Below, one piece after another: positions 1-11,935 of a DNA stretch of 64,000 nt. Each line of letters begins with the position of its first letter. The first letter of the stretch is position 1. A model generated the notes under the pieces. The model was given only the letters and a program-made list of their open reading frames with translations, was not told the origin of the DNA and searched no databases. Location of the stretch: contig CM055101.1 of assembly GCA_029204225.1 (NCBI GenBank), positions 58,515,579-58,579,578 on the forward strand, written 5' to 3'. A program made the translations under genes and the position numbers. The DNA comes from Diphasiastrum complanatum. Taxonomy: Eukaryota; Streptophyta; Lycopodiopsida; Lycopodiales; Lycopodiaceae.

Positions 1-1359
1 AGGATAATCAAAATGCCCACTATATATCCCGCCTCCAAACAAAAAATTAATTAGAACCCATTTTTGATGAATTTTCAGATGAACAAATAATGCGTATTCA
101 ATCAGAAACATCAATTTATAGAGACGTTATTAATTTTTTACAGGACCAGATATATCCTGAACATTTTAAAAAATAGCAAAAAACCATTTTTCATTCTAAG
201 GTAGGACCTTACACAATTGTAAATAGTATATTGTATAAATGAGGAGTTGACGATAGTCTCCGCCGATGTTTAGAACCAACCGAGACAACCGCTGTAATAA
301 GGGCATTACATGAGGAAGATTCGGGGGGTCACTATGCTCTTAAAAACACTACAAAAAAAAATTTCAATGCTAAATATTGGTGGCCTACCGTCTATAGAGA
401 TGTTAAATTATTCATTAAAAATGTGATGCATGCAAGAGGATGGGGAAACCCAGCTTCGCAACATTGGTCACTTACTCCAAGTATTCCCTTAGCACCCTTT
501 GAGAAGTGGGGGATAAATTTTGTAGGGCCTATTAAATCGATCACGCATAAAACTCGTCATCTTACATACTTGTTGCCATGGACTATGCTACCAAGATGGT
601 AGAGGCCGAAGCCACAATTAAGAACGATGTTAAGACTGTAGCAAACTTTATATTCCAAAACATTAACACGCGATATGGTTGTCCCTTAGAACTCGTTAGC
701 GATAGGGGAACCCATTTCCTTAATCAGACCATAGAAGCCATGTTGTCATATTTTTTTATTACACATCATCAAACCACTCCATATAATCCAAAAGCAAATG
801 GGCTTACAGAGCGGGCAAATGGAATTCTATGTAAAATTTTGAATAAAGTAATGGAAACACATTCTTCTGATTGGGATCAAAAGTTACCATCTCTCTTATG
901 GGCATATAGAACTGCTGAAAAGATTACAACTAGGTAGACTGCATACTATCTTGTGTATGGAAGACATCCCATACTATCGATAGAATTCGAAGTTCTGACG
1001 TTTCGCATTAGTAATAAAGAGCGAATGGATGAACATGATAGTTTCCAGGAGCGATGATTTCTTTGACGCAACTGGAAGAGGATCGTCGTCTTTCATTAAT
1101 CGAGACTGAACGAGTTCAGAATAAAAGAAAAGAAATTTCTGATCAATCCATCAAGAAAATAAAAATCAAACAAGGGGACTATGTGCTTCTGTATGATAAC
1201 AAACACATGCTGTTTTCTGAAAAATTACATACCAGATGGATGGGACCGTATAAAGATATAGAAGTTTTTAATAATGGATCACTTCAGTTAGCTGATCTTC
1301 AAGGACATTTACTTGACACTCGAGTAAATGGTTCAAGGGTGAAGCGCTACTATGACTAA
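1..1359 (+). pseudogene. Ty3/gypsy integrase remnant
   Basis: This is the 3' end of a gypsy pol, broken by stops and frameshifts. It opens with a QNA..SRL-like motif typical of the RNase H to integrase linker. It then shows the integrase zinc-binding histidines (ALHEEDSGGHYA, near 305-340); the CDACQ cysteines are destroyed by a 1-base deletion near 418-425, visible by comparison with the copy at 17.65 kb. The core follows: GINFVGP near 510 (normally GIDFVGP, so the first acidic residue is Asn here), SDRGTHF near 700 and LTERANG near 806. From 1054 to 1359 comes an integrase C-terminal domain with a KLHTRWMGPYK motif. The 578-937 and 1054-1359 segments are the longest open stretches. It is cut by the left window edge and belongs to the same family as the element at 13-20 kb. 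Confidence 0.85.
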
Positions 1360-2575
1360 TGTCCGATACAACAGTTTTTGAAGTCCATCATTTTTTGTCC
1401 AATTATTACTTTTTATCGAAGTATTAGCAAAAATGTCGGAACTAGTTTACATTTTAGCGAAAATGCCGAAGCATGCTACATTGTTTGTATTGCGAAAAAT
1501 CCGAGACCTTCGCTACATTTTATACTTTGCAAAAAACCCGACACTACATTGGAATTTACCATTTTAGAAATACGGAAATTGAGACACTTACCTTCGTATT
1601 TTTCAGGATTTTCTACCTTCCGACACTTTCGCATTTTTCGCATAATGATTTTCGCTTTGATTTACCAAGCGAAGCATTCGTGTATTTTGTTTATTTATTT
1701 ATTTATTTATTTTTGTTTTTAGGACTAGACACTTTATTATTGAGTATGTACCTTCAAAACGAAGGACACGCTTCCATTCAATATTAGTCTAATTCGTCGA
1801 AATACCATCAATATGCCTAATGAATTCAATGACCAAAATGTGATGTAATAAATGACCACACAAGCTACCAAATGGGTAGTTTTGGAACCGAAAACCATAG
1901 GTTTTGTGTATAAAAGCAATAGTACTCAGAACTTACCTCCATGTACTACACGACCTATAAATGATAATAGAGTTGAAATTTCGCTAGAATCTAGTGTAGT
2001 ATGTAGATGGCCAAATTCGACCGACAAACTCGAGGCATGCCCCCGAGTATAGCAAGTACTGTAAGTAACATTGTACATCTGATTACCTATCTCCGTGTGG
2101 CTACTCGGCTAACCCAAGTAGCCGGCTATGGGACAAGTGCTCGACTGATATAACGATAGTGGGTCACGTCCCAATCACTACTGAAAACAGTAAACTGACT
2201 AACTGTACATTTATTACAGTATCACATTTGAAGCTTATAATAATGAATTAGATCAAAACTGATTTCTAACTCTCTCTCTTAAGTTCAAATGTGATAAGAG
2301 TGAAAAACATTAATCTGTAGCAATGTTTGGAGTATCCAAAGGATGTTATGCATAACCCTGCTACACTGTACTTGACTCACACTCAAGCACACCAACAATT
2401 CACTAGGTTTGACCCACAAAGTATCATGCAAAGACAATGCTCATACAGAGAGTCTACCACACTCTCGACCAACTGACTCGTCCCCATCCAACTTGAAACA
2501 CAAGTGGACCACATGAGCAACATGGCTCAAACTGAAGAAATCCCACTACCACCATGAGACTTACATTCTCTGTGT
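1360..2575. other. no gene seen; degenerate repeats
   Basis: Nothing coding is supported. Between about 1400 and 1660 a loose unit of roughly 30-40 bases recurs, built on acattttagcgaaaatgccga. Similar wording appears near 54480-54540, so this may be the untranslated 3' part of a gypsy element. The rest is unassigned. Confidence 0.5.
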
Positions 2576-3125
2576 ATTTCTTCACATGGTACTAGAGCTT
2601 GTGTTGCAAGTTATGAAAGGATCAACCACGTCTATCAAGGATTTGGAGGAGTTTCTATCTCTAGAGCATGCTAGAATAGTTTCTACTAAAAAATCAAGAA
2701 ATTTGCATATGTAGAATTGATCTTTTGTAGGTCAAAACTCAATTTAGGTTTATGAACTTGAAGAATTCCGGTTTCACAAGTGGTTTACTGGAATTGGCCG
2801 ATTTTTTATGCATTAGGAAAGCTTCAATTGAAACTACAAAATTCTATATCAAATTTTAGACAATTGCACTTAGAATTTGAGATATTCAATTTTTTGTGAT
2901 TTTGTCAAAACCCTCATTTTGATTGGATCTCTAACTTTTGAGGTTGCTGGACTTCAATAGATTGTGTTTTCAATCTTAAGAAGTGGCCAGATTCATTAGA
3001 TTGTTGGTAGATATCAAAATTTCTACATGCTATTTGTTGATTTGCTAGTTATAAGTGCAAGAAGAGAATTGAGAGGTTCCATATCTTTGTGATTTCTTTT
3101 TGGAAACATTTGTTATTTCAAAAGA

Positions 3126-3890
3126 GTGCTTTGTGCATTGGAACAAGTTCGAAAAGAGAAAGATCAAGTCATTGCAACTTTCATGTTGGAAGGCAATGAC
3201 AAGCCTACCTCATCCAACTACTCTACATGGAAGGTGAGGATGGAATCACTTCTTGAAATGCATGAGTTGAGGGATATTGTTGTAGAATTGGAGAGACCCT
3301 TGGTTCAACAAGAGAAATTGAGGTATGACAAGAGAGCTAAGTCGAAAGCTCTACACATGATAAAGATGAATGTTACCAATGAGCTATTCAAGGAGATTGG
3401 TAAGTCCAATTCATCTCGAGAGGCTTGAGAAGCTTTGAAGAAGCTTTATGAAATACAAGTCTACTTCTAGAGTGTTGACTCTAATAAGACAAATCTTTCA
3501 AATCATACAAAAGAAAGAAGAGAGTCCTAATACTTTTGTTTTGAGAGTGAGGGCTTTAAGTGATGAGTTAGCTTGCATTGATGAGAGCACTAAGGAGGAA
3601 GGAGAGCTTGAATAAGTTATTCTTAATGGTTTGTTGGATGCTCATGCTAACATTGTACAAAGTCTTGCTATTCAAAAAACTTTGCCAAGTTTGGTGGATC
3701 GTCAAGAGATCTTGATCAATGAGAAATATAGGCTTCAAGCTAGAGGTGGATCTACATCGACATCTCAAGTGGTGAGGAGGCAATGTTCATCAAAGGCAAG
3801 TGGAAAGGAAAAAGCAAAGGGAAGTGGTCTAACGGACAAGATCATGGTGAGTCTTCTTCTTTTGATAAGAAGAAAGATAGGTCAAAGTTG
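3126..3890 (+). pseudogene. copia gag remnant
   Basis: The reading begins near MLEGNDK (3184) and shows the copia gag (UBN2-type) signature: NYSTWKVRMESLLEMHEL, then MIKMNVTNELFKEIG. It breaks at 3426 (stop after SREA) and resumes in other frames, with LRRQIF-like and LLDAHANIVQSLAIQK-like parts to about 3760. A lysine/glycine-rich stretch follows, which in the intact relative precedes the CCHC knuckle. The conserved start seen in relatives (MNTSSGF-like) is lost. It is non-functional, with at least two frame changes and stops. Confidence 0.8.
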
Positions 3891-3902
3891 AAGTGCTTCT
3901 AT

Positions 3903-4184
3903 TGTGTATCCACTGGTGCACTATATTGGTAATATCTTGCAATCTTGTGTGTAGAATGCTCATATTATGCTATATTTGGATCCACACATGTGAAATATAG
4001 TAGCTTACTATTTTTTTACAGAAAAAAACTTCATTTTATCTTATGTTTGGTCTTATTGAGTTTGTATCTCTTTCATTAAGTAGATGTTGATTTTTCTATG
4101 ATGCAAATGTTGTAGATTGTGTAGACTTTCATACCAAAGATCAAAAGGATGATTTTGGATCTTAGTGATTCATATTTCTTCACA
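3903..4184 (+). repeat. 3' part of family-B LTR
   Basis: The sequence around atcttgcaatcttgtgtgtag and gattttggatcttagtgattc matches, in opposite orientation, the LTR at 28064-28710. It ends in caca at 4184. Confidence 0.7.
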
Positions 4185-6062
4185 TCCTCCATCTAGCTAG
4201 GCTGACATAGACAACTAGTAGACATAACAACAATGGCAAAGAGCATTTCAAATGACTTCTTTGTTTCTGACGTAGCAAATGCACAACCACATACAACTCC
4301 GACTTAGATCTAGACCCTTGTGACAAGGTAACATGCATGCACACATTCATGTAAACCAATACGAATACATCAAATACATGACCAGGCTTGCACAAACTGT
4401 GGTATCTTGTCATACCAGCACCTATCACATCTAGATCCACTGCTACACCACTGGTCTCCAAATTAAGTCCTCAAGTATGGCTCGCACATGTAACCAAGAT
4501 GCCCTCGCATCCAAGCATATCCAACTATCCAATACATCCTGAAAGCTTATCCCCATCAATTCTCCATGCTCCAAGCATAAGAGTTTACCAAGGACTCAAT
4601 GAATGAATGTACGCAAACTCACCATCGGCTATACCTGAGTAGCTCACCCATCTCCTAGAGATATTGATGATGATTTGCCTCTCCTACATCCCATGTAGGC
4701 TCAACTTCCCATGCTTGACATTGCTAACTCTGATTTGACCAATATATATAGGTCTCCCACCAAGGAGCCTATCTCACCACCACTATATTCACATGTCAAT
4801 CCAACCAAAGCAAATTCAAACTAGATCCACCATCGAGATGTGAAACTCACCCATGATCCTATAGCCTATTAGGAAGGATAGCTCCATCAAAATCTTGTAC
4901 CATGTACCATCTGATCATAAAGTATCCATTACCAGTTGATAGCTCCCCAAGAATTTGTCCACCTATAGTGCAACTAGACTCCAAATGGATCTAACCAAAA
5001 GTTGCATCCTGCTTACCAAATAATGATGCATATAAAACAAGCTGTGATGCCAACCTGGAGACCACTATGCATATAACCATGCTGCTCACCTGATCACTCG
5101 CCAAAGTATCAATTTTCACTCCCTGAGCAACCATCTCCATCCCTATCGGCTCACAACCATGGGCATGCTAGATCCACATCACCTCGTAAAGCACTCCATG
5201 CCCTTAGGATATGTACCACCTCCAAGTGCACTCCATGCCACCTACCTCCAAGTAGGCCTGACCTATCTCTAGGTCACCACACATGATGCACTAGCTGAAG
5301 AACATCCACTATGCATACAATAATGTATCCTACCTAAGCAACTATAGCATCTCCATGAGTGCCACCCCAATGGACTCGTCATCCACATACTATGCTCACC
5401 TGATGTCTCCCATCTTGGTCACCATCCTTCTATCCAAGTTGATCGGCGAAGCATCACCTGCCTCTCCTGGATCCTAGCATCTACTCGCTCACCCTAGCTA
5501 TGTGCCACTTGATATCATGCCAAAGCAAGCATGTCCTTGAGTTGTTGCTCACGAGATTCTGAGACTACTGTCTCCCTGATCATACTGAGGTATATGGATC
5601 TGAGTGTCTTCCTCTAGGCTTCTTGATCTCACCACTTGTGAATCTGAACCATACAGGTTCCAACACTTGTACCTGCAAATATAGCCATGCATGAAAGCTA
5701 TAGGTAGCTTATCCACGCCCATGATGTGTCCCCATCGATGCCAATGCCAATGACTTGCATCTTGCTGTAATGCCATCCTGTACTCCCAAATGAGCACACC
5801 ATGAAGTCCTCGCCATCAGTGTCTCCCCCAGTAGATCGCTAGAAAAACATCTATCATAGTGTTTGCCCTTTGATCACACCCAACCGTGCAGTGTAAAATG
5901 CCAATTTTAACAATTGACACATTTGAATTTGTTGGGTTCTTAAGATCACTAGTAGGTAACATTCTGAAAAGGAGAATGTATAATGTAATGGCCTCCACCA
6001 TGCTGGTATCTAATGTAGACTAGAGGCCCATCGCAACACCTTGCAGTTGGACAATGAAGGAC
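4185..6062. other. unassigned region, no gene supported
   Basis: Short open stretches occur on the minus strand (for example 5549-5797 and 5816-6001), but none shows a recognisable domain. Stops interrupt every frame, and the wording is repetitive (many ccatcac / cacctc runs). It is probably a very old transposon or plain intergenic DNA. The young copia element inserted at its right edge. Confidence 0.4.
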
Positions 6063-6067
6063 ATTAC

Positions 6068-6721
6068 TGTGAAAATTGTCAACATTTCCTAGCTAGTTTG
6101 AGGCCTAAATTGGCAATTTTTGTACATAGTTTTGGATCTAACCTTTCACACGTGTGAAAGAGACCTAGATACTTTTATTCTAGTATATATTTCATGTTGA
6201 AGAAGTCTCAAACTTCGGGACCTTCTAAATGACACTAAAATCATGTTATTTGGACATATAGGCCAAAATTGGCTATTTTAGGTTACTGGTGTCCTAAAAT
6301 TGGGTCCTAAGTTCTAGAGAGAGGAGAGAGAGTCATCTCTCTCACCTATATTAGGCTGAAATTCGTGGAGAACAGGTTGGAGAAACCTTTTGTATGCTTC
6401 ATTGAGATCAATAGATCATTGTCATTGTTTCTTCCTCCATTGAGAGCATTGTTGTGTGTATTGTCTTCAAGCTATTGTGTATGATCTTAGGTGCTTTCCA
6501 AAAGTGATAGGCTGATGTATTATGGACTGTATAATGCTATTTTGGGCCGCACTTGATGTTTATGGAAGTTTCCATTTGTGATAAATGTTTTTTGATCAAG
6601 TTCTTTGCATTCTAGGTAGCATAGAATGTGTTGCCAATTCCTAGCTTATGTAGTTTGGAGTGCAAGCATTCAAGCCAATGATCTTGGAGTTTAGATCCAC
6701 TTAGGATCTGTATTTTTCACA
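6068..6721 (+). repeat. 5' LTR of copia family A
   Basis: Bounded by TG…CA, 654 bp. It contains an 18-bp perfect palindrome, ctttcacacgtgtgaaag, at 6143-6160 and a GA/CT-rich patch near 6320-6345. Confidence 0.95.
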
Positions 6722-6733
6722 TGGTATCAGAGC
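6722..6733 (+). promoter_or_regulatory. primer binding site, initiator tRNA-Met type
   Basis: The sequence tggtatcagagc lies immediately after the 5' LTR. This is the usual priming site for minus-strand DNA synthesis in plant copia elements. Confidence 0.9.
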
Positions 6734-7893
6734 TGGTTGGCTTCTATTTATAGTAAGTATTCCATTTTTGGTGATATTTGGATGTTTGATCAAGTTCTAG
6801 CATGATTTTGCATTGCTTTGTTGATCAAATCTTACTAACCTTTGTTTTGTGAGTTGAACTTGTGGATCAAAAGCATATTTCAGGTCTATTGAAGATCAGA
6901 GGCTGAAAAGAAACTATTTTGGATCAGATCATAACACCTAATCATTTGTGATTGTGAGGCTTGTGCATATTCAATACTAACAATGTTCTTTTCAATCCTA
7001 TTGTTGACAATCTCCATTCTTGGGTGAACACTCTCCTTAAGTGGATGAAACTTCTCCTTAAGTGGATGACAAATGCTCTTTTGAGTGAGTTGTAATTCTC
7101 CTAAAGGCTGAGCAAAGCTCCCATTTGGATGAAAGATCCCCTTTTTTGGGTGAACATATTATAAGCTCCATTGTGAAGAGCATATTGTAAAGATTGTCAT
7201 CAATTTTGGCATAAATTTTGGTGTACTTTGTTGAGCATGTAAGTAACTCTCCTTATGTAATTTGATTGGAGCATTTGCTGGAAGGTGTTAACCATTATGC
7301 AAGTGTGTTTTCAGGTTCTTAACAGGTTGAGGAACATTCTCATGTGAAGTGATCTTAGATCTACATCTAAACACCAAGATTTGACAAGATAGTGAAGCTA
7401 GTCTTGTGATTCACTAAGTGTGCTCATTCATTCACCTCTAAATCTTGTATTTATCACTTGCTTGAGTTTATAAACTTTTAGAAGTGTGGTTTACATGTGG
7501 TTTTACAGGTTGAATCAATATCTTAGTGTGTTGATCATATGTTGATCAAGTTTGTTCATTACTAGGTAATCTTGGCATCCTAGTTTTGGGTATTTTCTAA
7601 GAATGCAAGTAACTCTTCACACCATAACTTGATTTGGTCACTTGCTGGAAAGTTTGAGAGCTTAAGCAAGAGTGTGTTCAGGCTGGTTTGATTTTGTAAT
7701 CCATTCTTAGTGTGTGCAAAGTGTTGCATGTGTTTCAATCTTCCTTTCTATGCTTGGAAACCATCTAGGTTCAAGATAGAAGTGTTTTAGGGTCCTAAAT
7801 CTTCATAGATCTCTTTATCTATCATTTGTTGAGAGAAAAGTGAGTGCTAAGTGCTTTAGGACAGAACCTAAAAGTTGAAGAAACATTAGAATC
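6734..7893 (+). other. untranslated leader of copia family A
   Basis: The leader is about 1.16 kb and has no supported ORF. A degenerate repeat of about 22 bp built on ctccttaagtggatga recurs between about 7025 and 7150. Such leaders normally carry packaging signals; that role is inferred only. Confidence 0.6.
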
Positions 7894-10557
7894 ATGGCTT
7901 CCAATGGTGGGATCATGCTAGAGTCTAGTGAAAGGTTGAGTTCATCAAACTACTCTACTTGGAAAGTGAGGATGGAGTCCTTACTTGAGTTGAATGAACT
8001 CATGGACATAGTTGCAGAAATTGAAGAGAGACCTCTCACACTTCAAGAGCAACAAAGGTTTGATAAGAAGGCCAAAAGGGCTCTTCATATCATTAAAATG
8101 AATGTTACAAATGAACTTCTCAAGAAAGTTGGAAAGTGTCAAAGTGCAAGTGAGGCATGGAATGCCTTAAAGAAGCTCTTTGAATCAAAGTCCACATCTA
8201 GGGTATTGACCCTAAGGAGACAAATATTTTCTAGTAGGCAAAGAGAGGGTGAAAGTGCTCATGCATTTATCTTGAGAGTTAAGTCCCTAAGTGATGATTT
8301 AGCATGCATTGATGAGAACATAAAAGATGGTGAAATAGTCCAAGTTATGTTGAATGGTTTGCTAAATGAACATGCTAACCTTGTGCAAAGTTTTGCCATT
8401 CAAAGAGTCTTGCCAAGTGTGGTTGACTTGCAAGAAATCTTATTGGCTGAAGAACATAGGTTGCAATCAAAGCTTGATGGTGCATCCTTGCAAGGTGGAG
8501 GTGAAGAGGCTTTCTTCACAAAAGGCAAATTCAAGGGCAAAGGTAAAGGCAAAGGGAAATGGTCCAAAGGTGGTAACTTTGATCATGATGATCACTCTTC
8601 CTCTTCCTCTTCTACTAAGAACAATAAGTCAAAGCTCAAGTGCTTTTATTGTGGGATAAAAGGTCATTTTGCAAATGAATGTTATAAGAAGAAAAGAGAG
8701 CAAGGAGAGAGGCAAGGAAATCTTACAATAGATGAGGAAGAACATAACACATGTGAATCACTTGTTATGACTTCAAGTTTGTTAGCCAACATAGATGATA
8801 ATGATCCTTGGTGGATTGATAGTGGAGCCTCATCTCACATGACAAGACATAAGGAATACTTTACATCCTTATTGTCTTATGAGGGAGAAGGTAACATCAT
8901 CTACACTGCAAATGATGGTCAATGTGACATCAAAGGCATAGGCACTATTCCTATTTCCCTTTCAACAAATAGGAAAGCAAATCTTGAAAATGTTTTGTAC
9001 ATTCCTTCAATCACTAAGAATTTGCTTAGTGTAAGTCAAATGATTGACAAAGGACTTGATGTGGAGTTCATTGGAGATGCATGTTTGATAAGTAAATGTG
9101 GATCCTTGATTGCTCAAGGTAGGAGGCATGGTAAACTTTTCAAGCTTGATGCATGTGTGATCTCTAATCATGAAGGATGTATGGCTAGGGAGCAATTGAC
9201 AAACCAAGAAGTTTGGCACAAGAGGTTGGGCCATCCCAACTTCAAATCTTTGGAGGTAATGGCAAAGAAAGAGCTTGTTCTTGGTCTCCCTAAAAGTCTT
9301 GTTGCAAACAATAGTGTTTGTGAACATTGTGCCTTGTCCAAATCTCATAGACTTGCTTATTCTAGATCTACTTCTAGATCTAAAGAAGCTTTTCAACTTG
9401 TGCATTCTGATATTCATTCTTCTAGTACAACTAGCAATGGTGGGGCAAAGATGTATGCAACTTTCATTGATGACTTTAGTAGGTATACTTGGATCTATCT
9501 TCTTAAAAGTAAGGATGAAGTGTTTGCTGCATTTGTCAAGTTCAAGAATGAAATGGAAAACCAATTCAATACAAAGATCAAATGCTTAAGATCTGATAAT
9601 GGAGGGGAATACACCTCAAATAGGTTCAAAGACTTTTGTATAGCACATGGGATTAAGAGGGAGATGTCTAGTCCTAGGACTCCACAACAGAATGGAGTGG
9701 CCGAGAGGAAGAATAGAACCCTTTGTGAATGTGCCAAGGCAATGAGACTACATGCTAATCTTGCTAAGTCTTTTTGGGGGGAAGCTTTAGCATGTGCTAA
9801 CTATCTATGTAATAGATGGACAAGTGCTTCCTTGGATGGTAAAACTCCTCATGAGGTTCTTTATGGTAGAAGGCCGAGTGTCAAGCATTGTAGGATCTTT
9901 GGATGTACATGTTTTGTCAATATCACACTTGATGATAGAACTAAAGAAGATCCTTCATCAAAGAAGGGTGTGTTTGTTGGCTATAGTGAAGTAAGCAAGG
10001 CTTACAAAGTGTACATTCCTTCTACAAAGAAAGTTGTCATAAGTAGGGATGTCATCTTTCATGAAGAGAATGTTTCCAATGTTGTTGATGTTGATGTTGA
10101 TGTGCCTACTAATCATCATGATGTGCAAGATGTCTTGGATGAAGATGGAGATGCCACTCCAAAGCAAACTTCAAGGAAGACTCAAAGGCAAAGGGCTAAG
10201 CCATCAAGGCTAACCTATGATGAAAAAGGAAAGCAAGTGGTGGACAACTCTAACCTTGCTTTTCTTACCTCTTTTGATGAACCAACTTGTGTAGGTGAAG
10301 CAATTCAAAAGAAGGAATGGATCCAAGCCATGGATCATGAGCATCAAGCACTCATCAAAAGCAGCACATGGAGGTTGGTAAAGCTTCCAAAGGACAAGAA
10401 GGCAATTGGTTGTAAGTGGATCTTCAAGATCAAGACAAATCAAGATGGATCAATCAACAAGTACAAGGCAAGGTTGGTGGCAAAGGGGTATGCTCAAGAA
10501 TATGGTATTGACTATGATGAGACCTTTGCACCCGTGGCAAAGATGGTAACTATTTGA
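7894..10557 (+). CDS. copia Gag-Pol polyprotein (gag, protease, integrase, start of RT)
   Basis: This is an 887-residue frame starting at ATG 7894. Gag carries NYSTWKVRMESLLEL near residues 22-36. The CCHC knuckle CFYCGIKGHFANEC begins at residue 250. The aspartic protease motif WWIDSGASSH has its catalytic Asp at 309. Integrase begins with the HKRLGH zinc-binding region near 442 and continues with CEHCALSKSHR. The catalytic triad reads D506 (VHSDIHS), D568 (LRSDNGGE) and E604 (VAERKNR), which is proper D,D-35-E spacing. RT opens at about 820 with WIQAMDHEHQAL and YKARLVAKGYAQ and reaches FAPVAKMVTI, where a TGA (10555-10557) stops it. Relatives have Arg at that position, so this looks like CGA to TGA. 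Gag, protease and integrase appear intact. Confidence 0.95.
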   Translation: MASNGGIMLESSERLSSSNYSTWKVRMESLLELNELMDIVAEIEERPLTLQEQQRFDKKAKRALHIIKMNVTNELLKKVGKCQSASEAWNALKKLFESKSTSRVLTLRRQIFSSRQREGESAHAFILRVKSLSDDLACIDENIKDGEIVQVMLNGLLNEHANLVQSFAIQRVLPSVVDLQEILLAEEHRLQSKLDGASLQGGGEEAFFTKGKFKGKGKGKGKWSKGGNFDHDDHSSSSSSTKNNKSKLKCFYCGIKGHFANECYKKKREQGERQGNLTIDEEEHNTCESLVMTSSLLANIDDNDPWWIDSGASSHMTRHKEYFTSLLSYEGEGNIIYTANDGQCDIKGIGTIPISLSTNRKANLENVLYIPSITKNLLSVSQMIDKGLDVEFIGDACLISKCGSLIAQGRRHGKLFKLDACVISNHEGCMAREQLTNQEVWHKRLGHPNFKSLEVMAKKELVLGLPKSLVANNSVCEHCALSKSHRLAYSRSTSRSKEAFQLVHSDIHSSSTTSNGGAKMYATFIDDFSRYTWIYLLKSKDEVFAAFVKFKNEMENQFNTKIKCLRSDNGGEYTSNRFKDFCIAHGIKREMSSPRTPQQNGVAERKNRTLCECAKAMRLHANLAKSFWGEALACANYLCNRWTSASLDGKTPHEVLYGRRPSVKHCRIFGCTCFVNITLDDRTKEDPSSKKGVFVGYSEVSKAYKVYIPSTKKVVISRDVIFHEENVSNVVDVDVDVPTNHHDVQDVLDEDGDATPKQTSRKTQRQRAKPSRLTYDEKGKQVVDNSNLAFLTSFDEPTCVGEAIQKKEWIQAMDHEHQALIKSSTWRLVKLPKDKKAIGCKWIFKIKTNQDGSINKYKARLVAKGYAQEYGIDYDETFAPVAKMVTI

Positions 10558-11922
10558 ATCCTAATCTCTCTTGCAACTCTTTATGATTGGGATATGTGGC
10601 AAATGGATGTTACTAATGCCTTCTTGAATGGTGATCTTGAAGAAGATATTTACATGGAGCAACTCAAGTGGCAATTTCTTCAAGGCAAGGAAGATCTCGT
10701 TGAGGTTTGGTTTGAGCTCAAATGGGCTGGTTTTATTAGGTTTGATACTCAACTTCATCTACTCTACTTCATGTTGGATAGAAGTGTAGAAATCTATCTT
10801 TTGGTTTATGATGGTGACATTGTTTTCACTAACTATAGTGAAAGGTTGAAATCAAGCAATGATGAGATCTTGTGGGATGTTAATCATGTGTTTGAGAGGG
10901 AGTATCTTCAGAGGTTCAGATCTGAAGATGTTTATAAATGCAAAGTCCTTGATGTTTTATTGGAAGATCAAGATGTTGATCTTGAATTGCTTCATCAACA
11001 CCAAGAGGCAAGTAGCAATTGGAAGCTAGTCAAAAGCATGAAAGGGGAGCCACATGGGCAAAGCATCTTGGATCTGTTTTTACAGGTCCTTGAAGGTTCA
11101 AGTAAGGTTCTTGGAGCAGCAAGGAAGTGTCCTTTTACTCTACCTTACTTGTTTAATCTCATGTATGAACATTGTCATGTCAATGTGTTGGAATTGTCAA
11201 AATTCAATGAAACTAGTTCCACAGTTTTGCATCTTTTGGATCTTGGAGATGGAATAGTTATCATTGCTGGTTTTTATGATCAAGTACATGCATTCATTCA
11301 AATCTCAAAAGATATGGAAGTGGTCAATATGTTTACTTTTGAGCAAAGTTCAAGATCTAGCATCCTAGTGTTGGCAAATTGGCAAATTGTTGACAATGTA
11401 GGATCAAGCGTTATATGCAAATCTTGTGGAGATACTTCAAGTATTTCAAGTTCAGGTTTTGCTCATTCAAATGGAACAGAGAACACATCATTTTGGCATT
11501 CATTCACTCAAGGGCTTTCGTGGATTGGAGATCTACAAAGGCAAGGTGGTGATGGAGGTTCATTCATGGAGATACATGGTGCATTCACTATGGGCATAGT
11601 GGAATGTGGACGAGGCATGCAAACACCTGTTGGTTACTTTCACTTAAAACTTGTTTGCTGCTGTTTTACAGAGAACTCAAAGGTGGATACATGGAGGAAT
11701 CCTTTCATTGTTATTCTATGTTCTTTTACATGTATCTTGTTCACCATTCTATGTAAAATTGATGTAAGAAATAGTGAAGCATCCTATATGGGCACTATTA
11801 TCTATATCAATTATGTTGTACTTCATATTGTACATATTAGAACACTTGAAAAGAGATCTATCATCATGATGGAGATCATTCTTAGGTTGGAGCAAAGTAG
11901 TGTTGTAAAACTAGCAAGTTAA
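10558..11922 (+). pseudogene. copia RT continuation: scrambled but open frame
   Basis: This is the same reading frame as the polyprotein, reopening after the stop at 10555 and staying open for about 454 codons to TAA at 11922. It starts as true RT (WQMDVTNAFLNGDLEEDIYMEQ). Short islands of normal copia RT follow without the sequence between them: QGKEDLV, RFDTQLH, YLLVYDGDIVF (remains of the YVDD region) and LQRFRSED. No intact catalytic YVDD and no RNase H motif is seen. From about 11040 the residues are unfamiliar and end with two hydrophobic stretches (FIVILCSFTCILFTILC and TIIYINYVVLHIVHI). Either a series of in-frame deletions or a foreign insert could explain it. I do not know whether it is expressed. 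Confidence 0.7.
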
Positions 11923-11935
11923 GTTGAAGAGGGAG
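11923..11935 (+). promoter_or_regulatory. polypurine tract of copia family A
   Basis: The purine-rich sequence ttgaagagggag directly abuts the 3' LTR. This is the plus-strand priming site. Confidence 0.85.

Larger units (their letters stand above)
2576..4184 (+). mobile_element. internally deleted copia element (family B)
   Basis: The last bases of an LTR (…cttcaca, ending about 2586) are followed by a diverged initiator-Met primer site, tggtactagagc (2587-2598). A leader and a gag remnant follow. At about 3903 gag runs straight into the middle of an LTR that ends …gattcatatttcttcaca at 4184. That LTR tail matches the inverted LTR at 28064-28710, which assigns it to the same family as the minus-strand element at 24-28.7 kb. 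All of pol and the first part of the 3' LTR are deleted. The leader at about 3063-3150 preserves the empty site of the miniature LTR element found at 25549-27504. Confidence 0.75.

Noticed and set aside
9007-9564. 185-codon minus-strand frame inside copia A
   Set aside because: Shadow of the true integrase/protease frame on the plus strand; no motif.
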